Shown: in pieces, positions 29,076-37,210 of the stretch
Layout: every line of letters starts with the position of its first letter
Numbering within the stretch: the first letter of the stretch is position 1
Assembly (NCBI RefSeq): GCF_000321415.2
Contig: NC_019902.2
Span: forward strand, 3,686,501-3,750,500
Length of the DNA: 64,000 nt
Direction: 5' to 3'
From: Thioalkalivibrio nitratireducens DSM 14787
GTDB lineage: Bacteria > Pseudomonadota > Gammaproteobacteria > Ectothiorhodospirales > Ectothiorhodospiraceae
Translations under genes and position numbers: made by a program
Notes under the pieces: model-generated
What the model saw: the letters and a program-made list of their open reading frames with translations, nothing else
The model's database searches: none
What the model was told of the DNA's origin: nothing

Positions 29076-29732
29076 GTGCGTCAATCCGGAACAGACACTG
29101 CGGAACGGTCGCTGCGGGAAGGCATTATCGACACCTGCCTGCGCATGAACCGCGAGGGGATCAACCAGGGCACGTCGGGCAACGTCAGCGCCCGCTGGCG
29201 CGACGGCATGCTGATCACGCCGTCGGGAATCGCCTACGAACGGCTTCTGCCGGAAGACATGGTCTTCATCAACGCCCGCGGCAAACACAACCCTGGTCAG
29301 CGGCCCTCCAGCGAATGGCGCTTCCATCTCGCCATCCTCCGGTCCCGCCCCGAGATCGCTGCGGTGGTGCATACCCACTCCCTCCATGCCACGGCCCTTG
29401 CGATCTGCGGCATGGAGATTCCGGCACTCCACTACATGATCGCGGCCGCGGGTGGGCCGAACATCCGCTGCGCCCCCTATGCGACGTTTGGAACGGACGC
29501 GCTGTCCCGCAACGTGGTCGAGGCATTACAAGATCGCAGCGCATGCCTGCTCGCCAATCACGGCGTCGTCGTGACCGGACCCGGACTCGAGCGCGCCCTC
29601 TGGCTCGCGGGGGAGGTGGAGACACTGGCCCACCAGTACATCCTGAGCCTGGGCCTCGGCGGCCCGCGCCTGCTGCCTGATGTCGAAATCGACCGGGTGG
29701 TCCGGAAGATGCGCCATTACGGCCCGCGCTGA
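29076..29732 (+). CDS. fucA: Class II aldolase, L-fuculose-phosphate aldolase type
   Basis: This 218-residue zinc-dependent class II aldolase is very close to FucA through the segment IPALHYMIAAAGG...CAPYATFG. Catalytic glutamate is in SSEWRFH, zinc ligands are the HTH motif (about residue 95) and the His of ANHGVV. FucA splits L-fuculose-1-phosphate to DHAP and L-lactaldehyde; without other fucose genes nearby the physiological substrate is unproven. A GTG start at 29076, with a GAGG site, is 16 bases after the GGDEF/EAL stop. Confidence 0.87.
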   Translation: MRQSGTDTAERSLREGIIDTCLRMNREGINQGTSGNVSARWRDGMLITPSGIAYERLLPEDMVFINARGKHNPGQRPSSEWRFHLAILRSRPEIAAVVHTHSLHATALAICGMEIPALHYMIAAAGGPNIRCAPYATFGTDALSRNVVEALQDRSACLLANHGVVVTGPGLERALWLAGEVETLAHQYILSLGLGGPRLLPDVEIDRVVRKMRHYGPR

Positions 29733-29941
29733 CCCCGCGGACCGCGTGTCACTCCGGATCCTGTGCGGCCCACCGGCGGCACAGACCCCTGAGGCCCGTT
29801 GTCATGGAGACCTCTCGGCGGTTGGGTTTGACCCGGACCCGCCGGCCACTGATACTTTTTCCATGCCGCCTCGCAACCGCCAGCACCCGGTATCGACCGC
29901 CTCGCGCGAGAACGCGCTGCGATTCCCTGCGGGGCCTCCGC

Positions 29942-30805
29942 ATGTGTGAACTGCTCGCGATGTCCAGCCTTGAACCGGCAACACTGTCGATCTCGCTTGA
30001 GGCGTTCTCGGAACGCGGCGGACTGCGCGCCCCGCACAAGGATGGATGGGGTGCAGCGTTCTACGCGGGCCGCGACGTGCGCAGGCTGCGCGAGACCGGG
30101 GCCGCCAGCCAGAGCAGCGGAATCCGCTTCCTGAGCGAACAGCAGTACCGCAGCCGGCTCGTGCTCGCCCACGTGCGCCAAGCCACGAAGGGGGCCGTCT
30201 CGCTAGAGAACACGCAGCCGTTCGCACGCGAATTGGGCGGACGTATGCACGTGTTCGCCCACAATGGCGACCTGATCGGGATCGAGGAAGCCACCGCGCC
30301 CGACCTCGGACGTTTCCGGCCCATCGGCGACACCGATTCCGAACACGCATTCTGCCTGCTGCTGGCGCGCCTGGCGCCGCTGTGGGAGGCCCCAGAACCC
30401 CCGCCGCTGGATCTGCGCCTGGAAGTGGTCCGCCGTTTCGCGGCGCTACTGCGGCCGTTCGGCCCCGCCAACTTCCTCTACTCCGACAGCGAATACCTGT
30501 TCGCGCACGGGCACGAGCGGACCCAGGAATCCTGCGGCCGGATCGAGCCACCGGGGTTGTTCACCCTCTGCCGGACTTGCCCGGCCAAGATCGAGGGCCG
30601 CGCCCCGAAACCGATCGAGGGGTTGACCCTCGGCCTCACCGAAGCACACCAGCGCGTGACGCTGATCGCCAGCGTCCCGCTGACCGCCGAACGCTGGGAG
30701 CCCGTCGGAGCGGGCGAGGTGCTCGCGATCGCCGGAGGCCGCATCCTGTCCCGCACGGGTGCCGCGCTTCCCGAGTCGAGCGGGCCGCAACTGGCCGAAT
30801 CCTGA
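29942..30805 (+). CDS. Class II glutamine amidotransferase (YafJ-like)
   Basis: This 287-residue Ntn-type amidotransferase has the nucleophile Cys2 exposed at MCELLAM after removal of Met. HKDGWGAAFY, HVRQATKGAVSLENTQPF and HNGDL are the substrate-binding motifs. A single domain is present and no synthase domain is fused, as in YafJ and EgtC-like proteins. The role, probably release of ammonia or hydrolysis of a gamma-glutamyl compound, is not assignable from context. The start is set by Cys2, although the frame is open further upstream. Confidence 0.87.
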   Translation: MCELLAMSSLEPATLSISLEAFSERGGLRAPHKDGWGAAFYAGRDVRRLRETGAASQSSGIRFLSEQQYRSRLVLAHVRQATKGAVSLENTQPFARELGGRMHVFAHNGDLIGIEEATAPDLGRFRPIGDTDSEHAFCLLLARLAPLWEAPEPPPLDLRLEVVRRFAALLRPFGPANFLYSDSEYLFAHGHERTQESCGRIEPPGLFTLCRTCPAKIEGRAPKPIEGLTLGLTEAHQRVTLIASVPLTAERWEPVGAGEVLAIAGGRILSRTGAALPESSGPQLAES

Positions 30806-30913
30806 ACAGGCCCGCGCCGCGGCCGACCGGCGCTGGCGCCCGTCGTACACGCGCTTGGTGGCGTCAACCCCCAACCCCGCGCGGACCCTGGAACGCCGCC
30901 AACCGCGATGGCT

Positions 30914-31621
30914 TCAGCCAACCAGCAGGACGGTGCATTCAAGCCGGGCGATCAGCGGCCGCAACACCCCTTCGATCTCCCGGTACCGCGCCGCAGGCAG
31001 GATCAGGATCCCGGGCCGAAGCCGTCGCAGATCGGCGAGCAGGCGGGCTACCTCGGGCACGTCCGCGGCCGGCGACAATCCGGCGTCCCCGGGATCCGAC
31101 CAGCGCGTGTGCGCGCACTGCGGCTCGAGCGCGACCGCCAGTGCCCGCGCCAGCTGCCCGGCGGGACTGTCGTCGTGCAGCAGGTACAGCCCACCCGGTG
31201 CCGGGGCCAGCGATGCCAGTACATGATGGCCCGCGTGGGTGAGCACCAGCAGGCTGCCTTCACCCGGCGCCGCCAGGAGCCCTTCCCATTGCCTGCGCTC
31301 GGTGACCTGCAGCGACCAGGGGATCCGCGCCGGATCGGCGAGCTGCGTCATCATCGACTGTACCCGTGCCGACAACGTTTGCAGGCTGCGCCTCATGATT
31401 GGCGCGTTCAACGGCCGCTCCAGCCCGAACAGGAGACTCACTTCGCTCGCGAAGGGAAACTCCGCGGCGCGGGTCAGTTCGGCCTGCGCCAGCAGCAAAG
31501 CCTCCAGTTGTCCACCAAAGCGCGAAGCGATCGTCACGGCCAGCGACAGCGCGGACGGCACCGCCCCGCCGGCATCCAGCGCCAGCAGGATGCGGCGCAG
31601 GCGCAACTCAGGCTCCGTCAT
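30914..31621 (-). CDS. Universal-stress-protein-like protein
   Basis: This 235-residue cytoplasmic protein begins, after a few residues, with RILLALDAGG and continues with alternating beta-alpha units of a USP/Rossmann-like fold. The end, LECTVLLVG, resembles a USP terminus. The clear GxxG-9x-G(S/T) ATP motif is not seen, so nucleotide binding is uncertain. The start ATG lies inside the Lon-family gene (14-base overlap), which indicates tight coupling to the protease. Relatives of this type are often found beside AAA_32 Lon-like proteins. The function is unknown. Confidence 0.62.
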   Translation of the reverse strand: MTEPELRLRRILLALDAGGAVPSALSLAVTIASRFGGQLEALLLAQAELTRAAEFPFASEVSLLFGLERPLNAPIMRRSLQTLSARVQSMMTQLADPARIPWSLQVTERRQWEGLLAAPGEGSLLVLTHAGHHVLASLAPAPGGLYLLHDDSPAGQLARALAVALEPQCAHTRWSDPGDAGLSPAADVPEVARLLADLRRLRPGILILPAARYREIEGVLRPLIARLECTVLLVG

Positions 31622-34058
31622 CTCCACCACCGCCACGTGCCGAGAAAGCCTGACGCAGGCGCGCCAACTCGCTGAGTCGGGCCTGTACCCGGGCATTGAG
31701 GCTGTCCGCGCGCCAGCGCCCCTCCGCGTCCGCTTCTCCAGCGGACAGCCCGGTCAGCAACTCCGCCACCTGGTCCACGTGGCTCACCGCGTGGACATGG
31801 AACCGGCCGGCTCGAACCGCTTCCACCACGTCCCGGCGCAGCATCAAGTGCGGCCGGTTGCTGGCCGGCATCACCACACCCTGATGCCCGGTCAGACCAC
31901 GCCGCGCACACACATCGAAAAAGCCCTCGATCTTCTCGTTGATGCCGCCGATCGCCTGCACCACGCCGTGCTGGTTCACCGAGCCCGTGACCGCCAGCGA
32001 CTGGCGCACCGGCACACCGGCCAACACCGAGAGCAGTGCGCAGAGTTCGGCCACCGAGGCGCTGTCTCCTTCCACCGGGCCGTAGGACTGCTCGAAGACC
32101 AGGCTCGCGGAGAGCGACAGCGGCTGGTCAGTGCTGTACCGCCAGGCGAGGTACGAGGACAGGATCAGCACCCCCTTGGAGTGGATCGCACCGCCCAGTT
32201 CGACCTCGCGTTCGACATCGACCACCTCGCCGTCACCCAGGCGCGCAGTGGCGGTGATGCGCGAGGGACGCCCGAAGCTGAACTCGCCGAGACTGATCAC
32301 CGAGAGCCCGTTGACCTGTCCAACCTCGTCGCCATCGACGTCCACCAGCTGGATACCGCGCGTGATCGCCTCGTGCACGTCCTCGCGGATCCGGCTCAGG
32401 CGCTGGATGCGGGCATCCACTGCCCGGTCCACGTGTGCCTCGTCCACCCGTTCCGAGTCGGCCTTGCCGGCCCAGTAGTCGGCTTCCCGCAGGAGGTCGT
32501 CGAGCGACCCCAGGTGCAGCGACAGGCGCTCGCCATCGGATACCCGGCGCGCGGCCTGCTCGATCACGCGTGCAACCGCGTCCCGGGTCAGCGGCCGCAG
32601 CCCGCCGGCGCGCTGCTGGGTCGCGATCAGGCGGGCATAGAGCCGAGTGGCGTCGGCATCCCGGCGGGCATCCTCCGAGAAATCTGCCGCCACCTTGAAC
32701 AGGCGGCCGAACTCGGGATCGTATTCCTGCAGCAGGTAGTACAGCAGCCGATCGCCGACCAGCACCACCTTCAGATCGAGCGGGATCGGCTCGGGCTCCA
32801 GGGTCGTCGTGCTCGCGAGACTGAGCATGGTCTCGAGGGACTCGACCCGAAGTTCGTGGGCGCGCAGCGCCCGCTTCAACGCTTGCCAGGCGAACGGGTG
32901 GCCCAGCAGCCGATCGACATCCAGGACCACGTAGCCGCCGTTGGCCCGTGCCAGGGCCCCCGCCTTGATCAGCGTGAAATCGGTCACCAGGGTGCCATAC
33001 TGCACCGTGTGCTCCACGCGCCCGACCAGGTTCTGGTAGGTGGGGTTGTCCTCGTAGATCACCGGCGCCCCCTGGTGGTGGGCATGATCCACGAGCACGT
33101 TCACCTTGTACCGGTTGAGCTGCCGGGCCGCCTGCCCCGCCGGGTTCGGACCACCCTGCTCGTCCTCGCCGAGGCTGCGGATCTGTTCAGAATTTTCCAG
33201 CAGATCCTCGCGCACCGCGTCGATGAAACGCTGCACCTCGGGCAATTCCTCGTACTTGCGCCGCAGTTCGCCCAGGTGCTGATCGAGCGTCAGGCTGGAT
33301 ACGCTCAGGTTCAATTCCTTCTGACGTTCCCGGACCTCGCGCTGCCAGCGCGGGATTTGGGCGATCAGCTGCCTAAGATCCTGCTTCAGTTCCTCGACCG
33401 CCTCCTCGGTGGCCTTCTGTTCGCCTTCCGGCAGCTTGCTGAACTCCTCTGCGCTCAGGATCTCGCCGTCGCGCATCGGTGCCAGGGTGTACCCGCCGGG
33501 GGTGCGCAACAACGCCACGTTGCGCGCCTCGGCCTTCTCCCGCAGCGCGGCAAACGCATGCTCATCGCGCTCCTTCAGATCGTCGTGGATCTCCTGCGCC
33601 TGGGCGCGGTAGGCCTCGCTCTGGAACGCCGTTGCCAACGCCGTGATGATCGATTCCATCACCTGCTGCATGTCCCGGCGCAGGGTCTGGCCCAGCCCCG
33701 GCGGCAAACGCAGCGCCCGGGGCCGGTGCGGTGCCTCGAAATCGTTGATATAGCACCAGTCACTGGGCACGGGCCGGCCCGCTGCCGCCTCGCGCAGCAG
33801 GCGGTTGACCATCGTGCGCCGGCCGAGCCCGGTCGAACCCAGGACATACAGGTTGTACCCCTGGTGCGGGATCTCGATTCCCAGGTGAAGCGCCTCCAGC
33901 GCGCGATCCTGCCCCAGCACCCGATCCAGGTCGTCCACGTCTTCTGTGGTCTCGAAATCGAGAGTGCCCGGCGGACACGCCAGGCGCAGATCATCCGGCC
34001 GGAGTTCCTCCGCAACGGGCGAGCCCGGCAAGTCCCGATCTCCGTGAGGTTCAGACAT
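31608..34058 (-). CDS. Lon-family AAA protease (YcbZ/LonH-like)
   Basis: This is an 816-residue protein of the AAA_32/Lon_C family. The N-terminal half holds an AAA+ module with a non-standard Walker A (GSTGLGRRT, Arg in place of Lys), interrupted by a long coiled-coil insertion of about 150 residues. The C-terminal protease domain has the Ser-Lys dyad Ser668 (GDSASVAE) and Lys709 (GGINEKI), 41 residues apart as in Lon. The start at 34058 has TGGAGG six bases upstream. It is probably a cytoplasmic protein-quality-control protease. Degenerate P-loops are usual in this family, so ATP use is uncertain. Confidence 0.88.
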   Translation of the reverse strand: MSEPHGDRDLPGSPVAEELRPDDLRLACPPGTLDFETTEDVDDLDRVLGQDRALEALHLGIEIPHQGYNLYVLGSTGLGRRTMVNRLLREAAAGRPVPSDWCYINDFEAPHRPRALRLPPGLGQTLRRDMQQVMESIITALATAFQSEAYRAQAQEIHDDLKERDEHAFAALREKAEARNVALLRTPGGYTLAPMRDGEILSAEEFSKLPEGEQKATEEAVEELKQDLRQLIAQIPRWQREVRERQKELNLSVSSLTLDQHLGELRRKYEELPEVQRFIDAVREDLLENSEQIRSLGEDEQGGPNPAGQAARQLNRYKVNVLVDHAHHQGAPVIYEDNPTYQNLVGRVEHTVQYGTLVTDFTLIKAGALARANGGYVVLDVDRLLGHPFAWQALKRALRAHELRVESLETMLSLASTTTLEPEPIPLDLKVVLVGDRLLYYLLQEYDPEFGRLFKVAADFSEDARRDADATRLYARLIATQQRAGGLRPLTRDAVARVIEQAARRVSDGERLSLHLGSLDDLLREADYWAGKADSERVDEAHVDRAVDARIQRLSRIREDVHEAITRGIQLVDVDGDEVGQVNGLSVISLGEFSFGRPSRITATARLGDGEVVDVEREVELGGAIHSKGVLILSSYLAWRYSTDQPLSLSASLVFEQSYGPVEGDSASVAELCALLSVLAGVPVRQSLAVTGSVNQHGVVQAIGGINEKIEGFFDVCARRGLTGHQGVVMPASNRPHLMLRRDVVEAVRAGRFHVHAVSHVDQVAELLTGLSAGEADAEGRWRADSLNARVQARLSELARLRQAFSARGGGGDDGA

Positions 34059-34321
34059 CAGCATCCTCCAGGGGGGCCAGCGCATCCGTGTTCCCACGAA
34101 CATAGCAGATCCCCTCGCCTCAGACGCCGCACGGCATGCCGGGCTACGCGAGGCCGGCGCATTGAGCGCACCTGCCATGGAATTCGATGAGGGTTTGTCG
34201 CTGTTGCGGACCCGATCCGGGGCTTGGACAGCGCCGTTGAACACCGGGCGGGGCACGCGATGGGGGGCCGTCTGCGGCTGCCGCCAATCAGCCTAATCCT
34301 GATCCTGGTCGGGCGCGGTCC

Positions 34322-35560
34322 GTGGCCACGGGGTTCGTCTACACGCGCTCGGGAATCGATCTGACGGCCTCTCCGGTCCGGGTGGATGCGAGCCACGGCG
34401 AAACGCTGGTCGCGCTGCGCGAAGGGCACGCCGCACATGCCGCGGTGATCGAGCGAGAGGATGGCCTCAGCATCCGTGCGAACAACTACTACACGCTCGG
34501 CAGCACGCATGCCGCGATCGCCGAGCGCAACCAGACGCTGATCCCGCTGCTCGTGCACCCGCCCCCGGAGACTGTGTTCTTCCTGGGCATGGGCAGCGGG
34601 ATCACCGCCGGCGCTGCGCTGCTGCTACCAGTGGAGCGCGTGGTGGTCTGCGAGCTCCTGGGCGAGGTGGTCGATCTGGCGCGGGACCGCTTCCAGCCCT
34701 GGGTGAACGGACTGTTCGATGATTCCCGGGTAACGATCTACGCGGAGGATGGCCGCCATTGCCTGGCACGCAGCCCCGAGCGCTTCGATGCCATCATTGC
34801 CGACCTGTTCACCCCCTGGAAGGCGGGCACCGGCAACCTCTACACGCAGGATCATTACCGGCTGGCGGCCGAGCGGCTGAAGCCCGGCGGAATGTACGTG
34901 CAGTGGATCCCGTTGTACCAGGTGTCGATGCAGGAACTGGCGATCATCGGCACGACCATGGCCTCGGTGTTTCCGGAACTGACCCTGTGGCGCGGCGACC
35001 TGTACCCGAGTCGGTCGATCGTCGCGTTGCTCGGCCGCAATACGGCCGAACCGCTCGACCCGGAGGTGCTGGTTCGCAACGCGCGCCGCCTGCTCGGTGA
35101 ATACGAGGGGGCCGACGAGTACTACGAGGCGCTGGGCCTGCTTTTCTACGCGGGTAATCCCGAAGAGAGCCGTTTCTTCGCCGAGGCCCTCATCAATACC
35201 GACGACCGCCCGCTGATCGAGTACCTCGCACCGCGCACCCATCGTGCTGTGTTGACGGGCGCGGCGCAGTGGGGGGTCGGAGTGGCCCGGGATCGTCTTT
35301 GCTGGGCCCTGTTCGACGCTCTTCCGCCCGAACGGGATCCGTACCTGCGAGCTCTGGACGAGAGGCAGCTCCGGCATGTCGAGGCCGGATTGCGCTATGC
35401 GCTGTACCAAGGGATCCGCGTGCGCGGAACGCGCGCCGAGGCACGCGCCGTGTGGCTGGGCTTCCTCGAAGTGGTGACTCCCGCGACCCGTTCCCCGGAT
35501 TCACCGGCCGGACAAGCCGGGTTCGGTGCATCCGGGTTCGGCTCGGGCGAGAGAAACTGA
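34322..35560 (+). CDS. Spermidine-synthase-like methyltransferase-fold protein, likely 5'-truncated
   Basis: The 412-residue frame carries a polyamine-synthase/Rossmann methyltransferase domain: VFFLGMGSGITAGAAL is the nucleotide-binding loop, followed by VVVCELLGEVVDLAR and AEDGRHCL. The LFTPWKAGTGNLYT segment replaces the usual active-site DLTDP region. Related proteins are fused behind eight to ten membrane helices; here no such region precedes it. A hydrophobic stretch (SLILILV) is encoded just upstream in another frame, and no ribosome site precedes the GTG at 34322. It may therefore be the surviving half of a fused gene. Catalytic activity is uncertain. Confidence 0.65.
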   Translation: MATGFVYTRSGIDLTASPVRVDASHGETLVALREGHAAHAAVIEREDGLSIRANNYYTLGSTHAAIAERNQTLIPLLVHPPPETVFFLGMGSGITAGAALLLPVERVVVCELLGEVVDLARDRFQPWVNGLFDDSRVTIYAEDGRHCLARSPERFDAIIADLFTPWKAGTGNLYTQDHYRLAAERLKPGGMYVQWIPLYQVSMQELAIIGTTMASVFPELTLWRGDLYPSRSIVALLGRNTAEPLDPEVLVRNARRLLGEYEGADEYYEALGLLFYAGNPEESRFFAEALINTDDRPLIEYLAPRTHRAVLTGAAQWGVGVARDRLCWALFDALPPERDPYLRALDERQLRHVEAGLRYALYQGIRVRGTRAEARAVWLGFLEVVTPATRSPDSPAGQAGFGASGFGSGERN

Positions 35561-35605
35561 ACGCACCCCTCCCACAGGCGAAGCGTCTGGCGTGCGCAAA
35601 CGCCG

Positions 35606-35953
35606 TTAGCCGACGACCTTCAAGGGACCGTGGTCGTCGCAGTGATCCCCGTGCGGGTGATGCAGATGGCCGTTCACGAGATAGTCGATGTGGTCGCCAT
35701 GTGGCACCGGCTCGTGCCCGCAGCCCGGTCCGTGCACGTGACCGGCTTCGTGACCGCCGCAGTCGTGGGCCGGCGTGCATTGATCGGGGTTGGTTGCGCT
35801 CACGGCGATCACGTGTTCGTCGACATGGTCCCCATGCGGATGATGGAGATGCCCGTCGTGCAAGTAATCGACGTGACCGTCGTGCTCTACCGCTGTGTGC
35901 CCGCAACCCGGGCCATGCTCGTGATCGTGATCAGGATGTTTCTGGCAGCTCAT
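35606..35953 (-). CDS. Histidine-rich repeat protein, probable zinc-binding
   Basis: This 115-residue protein has very high His/Asp content and two near-identical units of about 38 residues. Each has the order HGPGCGH, then D(Y)L..GHLHHPHGDH. It has no signal peptide, so is probably cytoplasmic. The composition points to reversible binding of Zn(II), Ni(II) or Co(II). The ATG at 35953 lies 23 bases inside the upstream arsR/smtB-type gene, so the metal sensor and this protein are co-expressed. Storage or chaperone function is inferred from composition and partner. Confidence 0.72.
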   Translation of the reverse strand: MSCQKHPDHDHEHGPGCGHTAVEHDGHVDYLHDGHLHHPHGDHVDEHVIAVSATNPDQCTPAHDCGGHEAGHVHGPGCGHEPVPHGDHIDYLVNGHLHHPHGDHCDDHGPLKVVG

Positions 35954-36314
35954 CGGAATCGTCCTCTGGAATGGGTCGTAACGGTGGCGCAAGCCGCTCC
36001 GCCGCGTGTTCCAGCGCATTGTTCAACAGACTCGCCACGTGCTCGTCGGCGAGCCGGTAGTAGATGTGCCGGGCCTCACGACGCCGGTGCAGCAGTCGGG
36101 CGCGATGCAGGGCCTGCAGGCGCGCGGACACGGTGCTGAGTTTCTCGTGCTCACCGACCAGCTCACCAACACAACGCTCGCCTTCCTGAAGCATCGTGAG
36201 AAGACGGAGACGTTCGAGGTCGCCCATCGCCCGAAAAAACTCGGCCGCATGACCAAGAAGCTCGGTCGCCGGGATTGCAGGGGGCCTGGCTGATGGGTGT
36301 TCGCAGCGAGGCAT
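35931..36314 (-). CDS. ArsR/SmtB-family metalloregulator with alpha5 zinc site
   Basis: This 127-residue winged-helix repressor has its recognition helix around LSTVSARLQALHRA (residues 58-72). The C-terminal helix DEHVASLLNNALEHAAE provides Asp90, His92, His103 and Glu106, exactly the spacing of the alpha5 Zn(II)/Co(II) site of SmtB and ZiaR. The CxC arsenic site of ArsR is absent (ERCVGEL has one Cys). TTGGAG precedes the ATG at 36314; longer frames cross the operator. It likely represses its own operon with the His-rich protein and releases DNA when zinc rises. Confidence 0.85.
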   Translation of the reverse strand: MPRCEHPSARPPAIPATELLGHAAEFFRAMGDLERLRLLTMLQEGERCVGELVGEHEKLSTVSARLQALHRARLLHRRREARHIYYRLADEHVASLLNNALEHAAERLAPPLRPIPEDDSDELPETS

Positions 36315-36325
36315 CTGGTACTCCA

Positions 36326-36349
36326 ATATTCCGCGTACCGATGGAATAT
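36326..36349 (-). promoter_or_regulatory. Inverted repeat, candidate SmtB-type operator
   Basis: ATATTCC and GGAATAT flank a 10-base spacer just upstream of the regulator start. This AT-rich perfect seven-base dyad in a GC-rich genome fits an autoregulatory operator covering the promoter, although it is not the textbook 12-2-12 layout. Confidence 0.55.
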
Positions 36350-36614
36350 ATGTCATTTGCTTCCGATCCGCCAGCGTTCCCGAGCGGTCGCACACGTCGC
36401 TGAGCAGTTGGAGGCGGTGAACCACGGAGGCCGGAACCTGAATCATTGCGGACCCTTGCCGTCGAATGCCGGGAGACTCTCTTGAGTCGCGAAAAGACTT
36501 TCGGGGCCGGTCCGGGGTCTGAGCCCAGCCTTATACAGTCCTTCCATTGAGGTCGCGAGGGCCCCTCCCCGCCCTTTCCAACGCGAGAACTCAGAGCCGT
36601 GTCCCATTCCCGTA
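36350..36614. other. Intergenic region without a recognised gene
   Basis: No open frame with domain character is seen. The region leads into the inverted repeats described separately. Together with the repeat and the stretch to 37038, about 720 bases between the regulator and the Cys-rich gene are non-coding. Confidence 0.4.
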
Positions 36615-36893
36615 CCTGATTATCACGGAAGCTCCGCAAGCTGGACTGGGCCATCTTCGAAACCAGCGTCATCGCGAGGAGCGAAGCCTTTAGCCGCGAG
36701 CGCAGCGTGGCGGGACGTGGCGATCCAGAGGGCGATGGTCCCCCCGCGCCGCCTGGATTACTCGCTGCGCTCGCCCTGCGGGCCAGCCTTCGGCTGTTCA
36801 ATGCGCTGCGCGCATTAGTGCCGCGCTTCGCTCGCAATGACGACCGACGCGGAGAGGTATCGCACTGGCTGAGGAGGTTTCGTGATAATCAGG
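36615..36893. repeat. Composite palindromic intergenic repeat
   Basis: An outer inverted pair is at 36615-36630 (CCTGATTATCACGGAA) and 36879-36893 (its complement with one base missing). Inside is a larger palindromic element at 36668-36841. It begins GTCATCGCGAGGAGCGAAG and ends CTTCGCTCGCAATGAC, with internal GGCGATCCAG and CTGGATTACT arms. This matches the widespread proteobacterial hairpin repeat that starts GTCATTGCGAG. It would fold into a long RNA or DNA cruciform. It is probably one of many copies in the genome, which cannot be checked from this window. Confidence 0.65.
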
Positions 36894-37038
36894 TTCCCGT
36901 AAGCTGCAACAGGCTTGCGCCATGGGACCCTCGGATTCGATCATGAGCCCCGGAACCCGGCCGGAACTGCAAAGGCGATGATCGTTCTCGAAATCAACGC
37001 TGACGTGGCCCGAGTCCGCGTACAAAAAGACGGAGACC

Positions 37039-37188
37039 ATGCCTTCAGACGCCTCTCAGTGGTACTACGAGTGTCAGGCCTGTCATGCACTGCTCAGGCC
37101 GAAGCTGGGCGACTGCTGTGTGTTCTGCCCCTACGGAAGCGTACGCTGCCCGCCCATGCGGGAAGCGGGCAGGGACTACTGCTGCTGA
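37039..37188 (+). CDS. Cysteine-rich 49-residue protein (GDCCVFCPYGSVRCPP type)
   Basis: This small protein has nine cysteines in 49 residues: ECQAC, GDCCVFC, RCPP and the terminal YCC. Proteins with this GDCCVFC-YG-V-CPP signature are found as short hypothetical genes in many bacteria. GGAGACC lies directly before the ATG. It ends 22 bases before the ACR3-like transporter, so it is probably co-transcribed with it. Soft-metal or metalloid binding is inferred from the cysteines and that neighbour. No signal peptide is present. Confidence 0.78.
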   Translation: MPSDASQWYYECQACHALLRPKLGDCCVFCPYGSVRCPPMREAGRDYCC

Positions 37189-37210
37189 GACCGGGCGCCC
37201 CCGAGCTTCC

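Noticed and set aside
31239-34190. 983-codon open frame on the plus strand
   Set aside because: Antisense of the Lon-family gene, whose catalytic dyad and ribosome site are clear.
35931-36446. Arsenic-sensing ArsR for the nearby ACR3 gene
   Set aside because: No CxC arsenic site; the alpha5 residues match zinc sensors, and about 720 bases of repeat separate it from the transporter unit.
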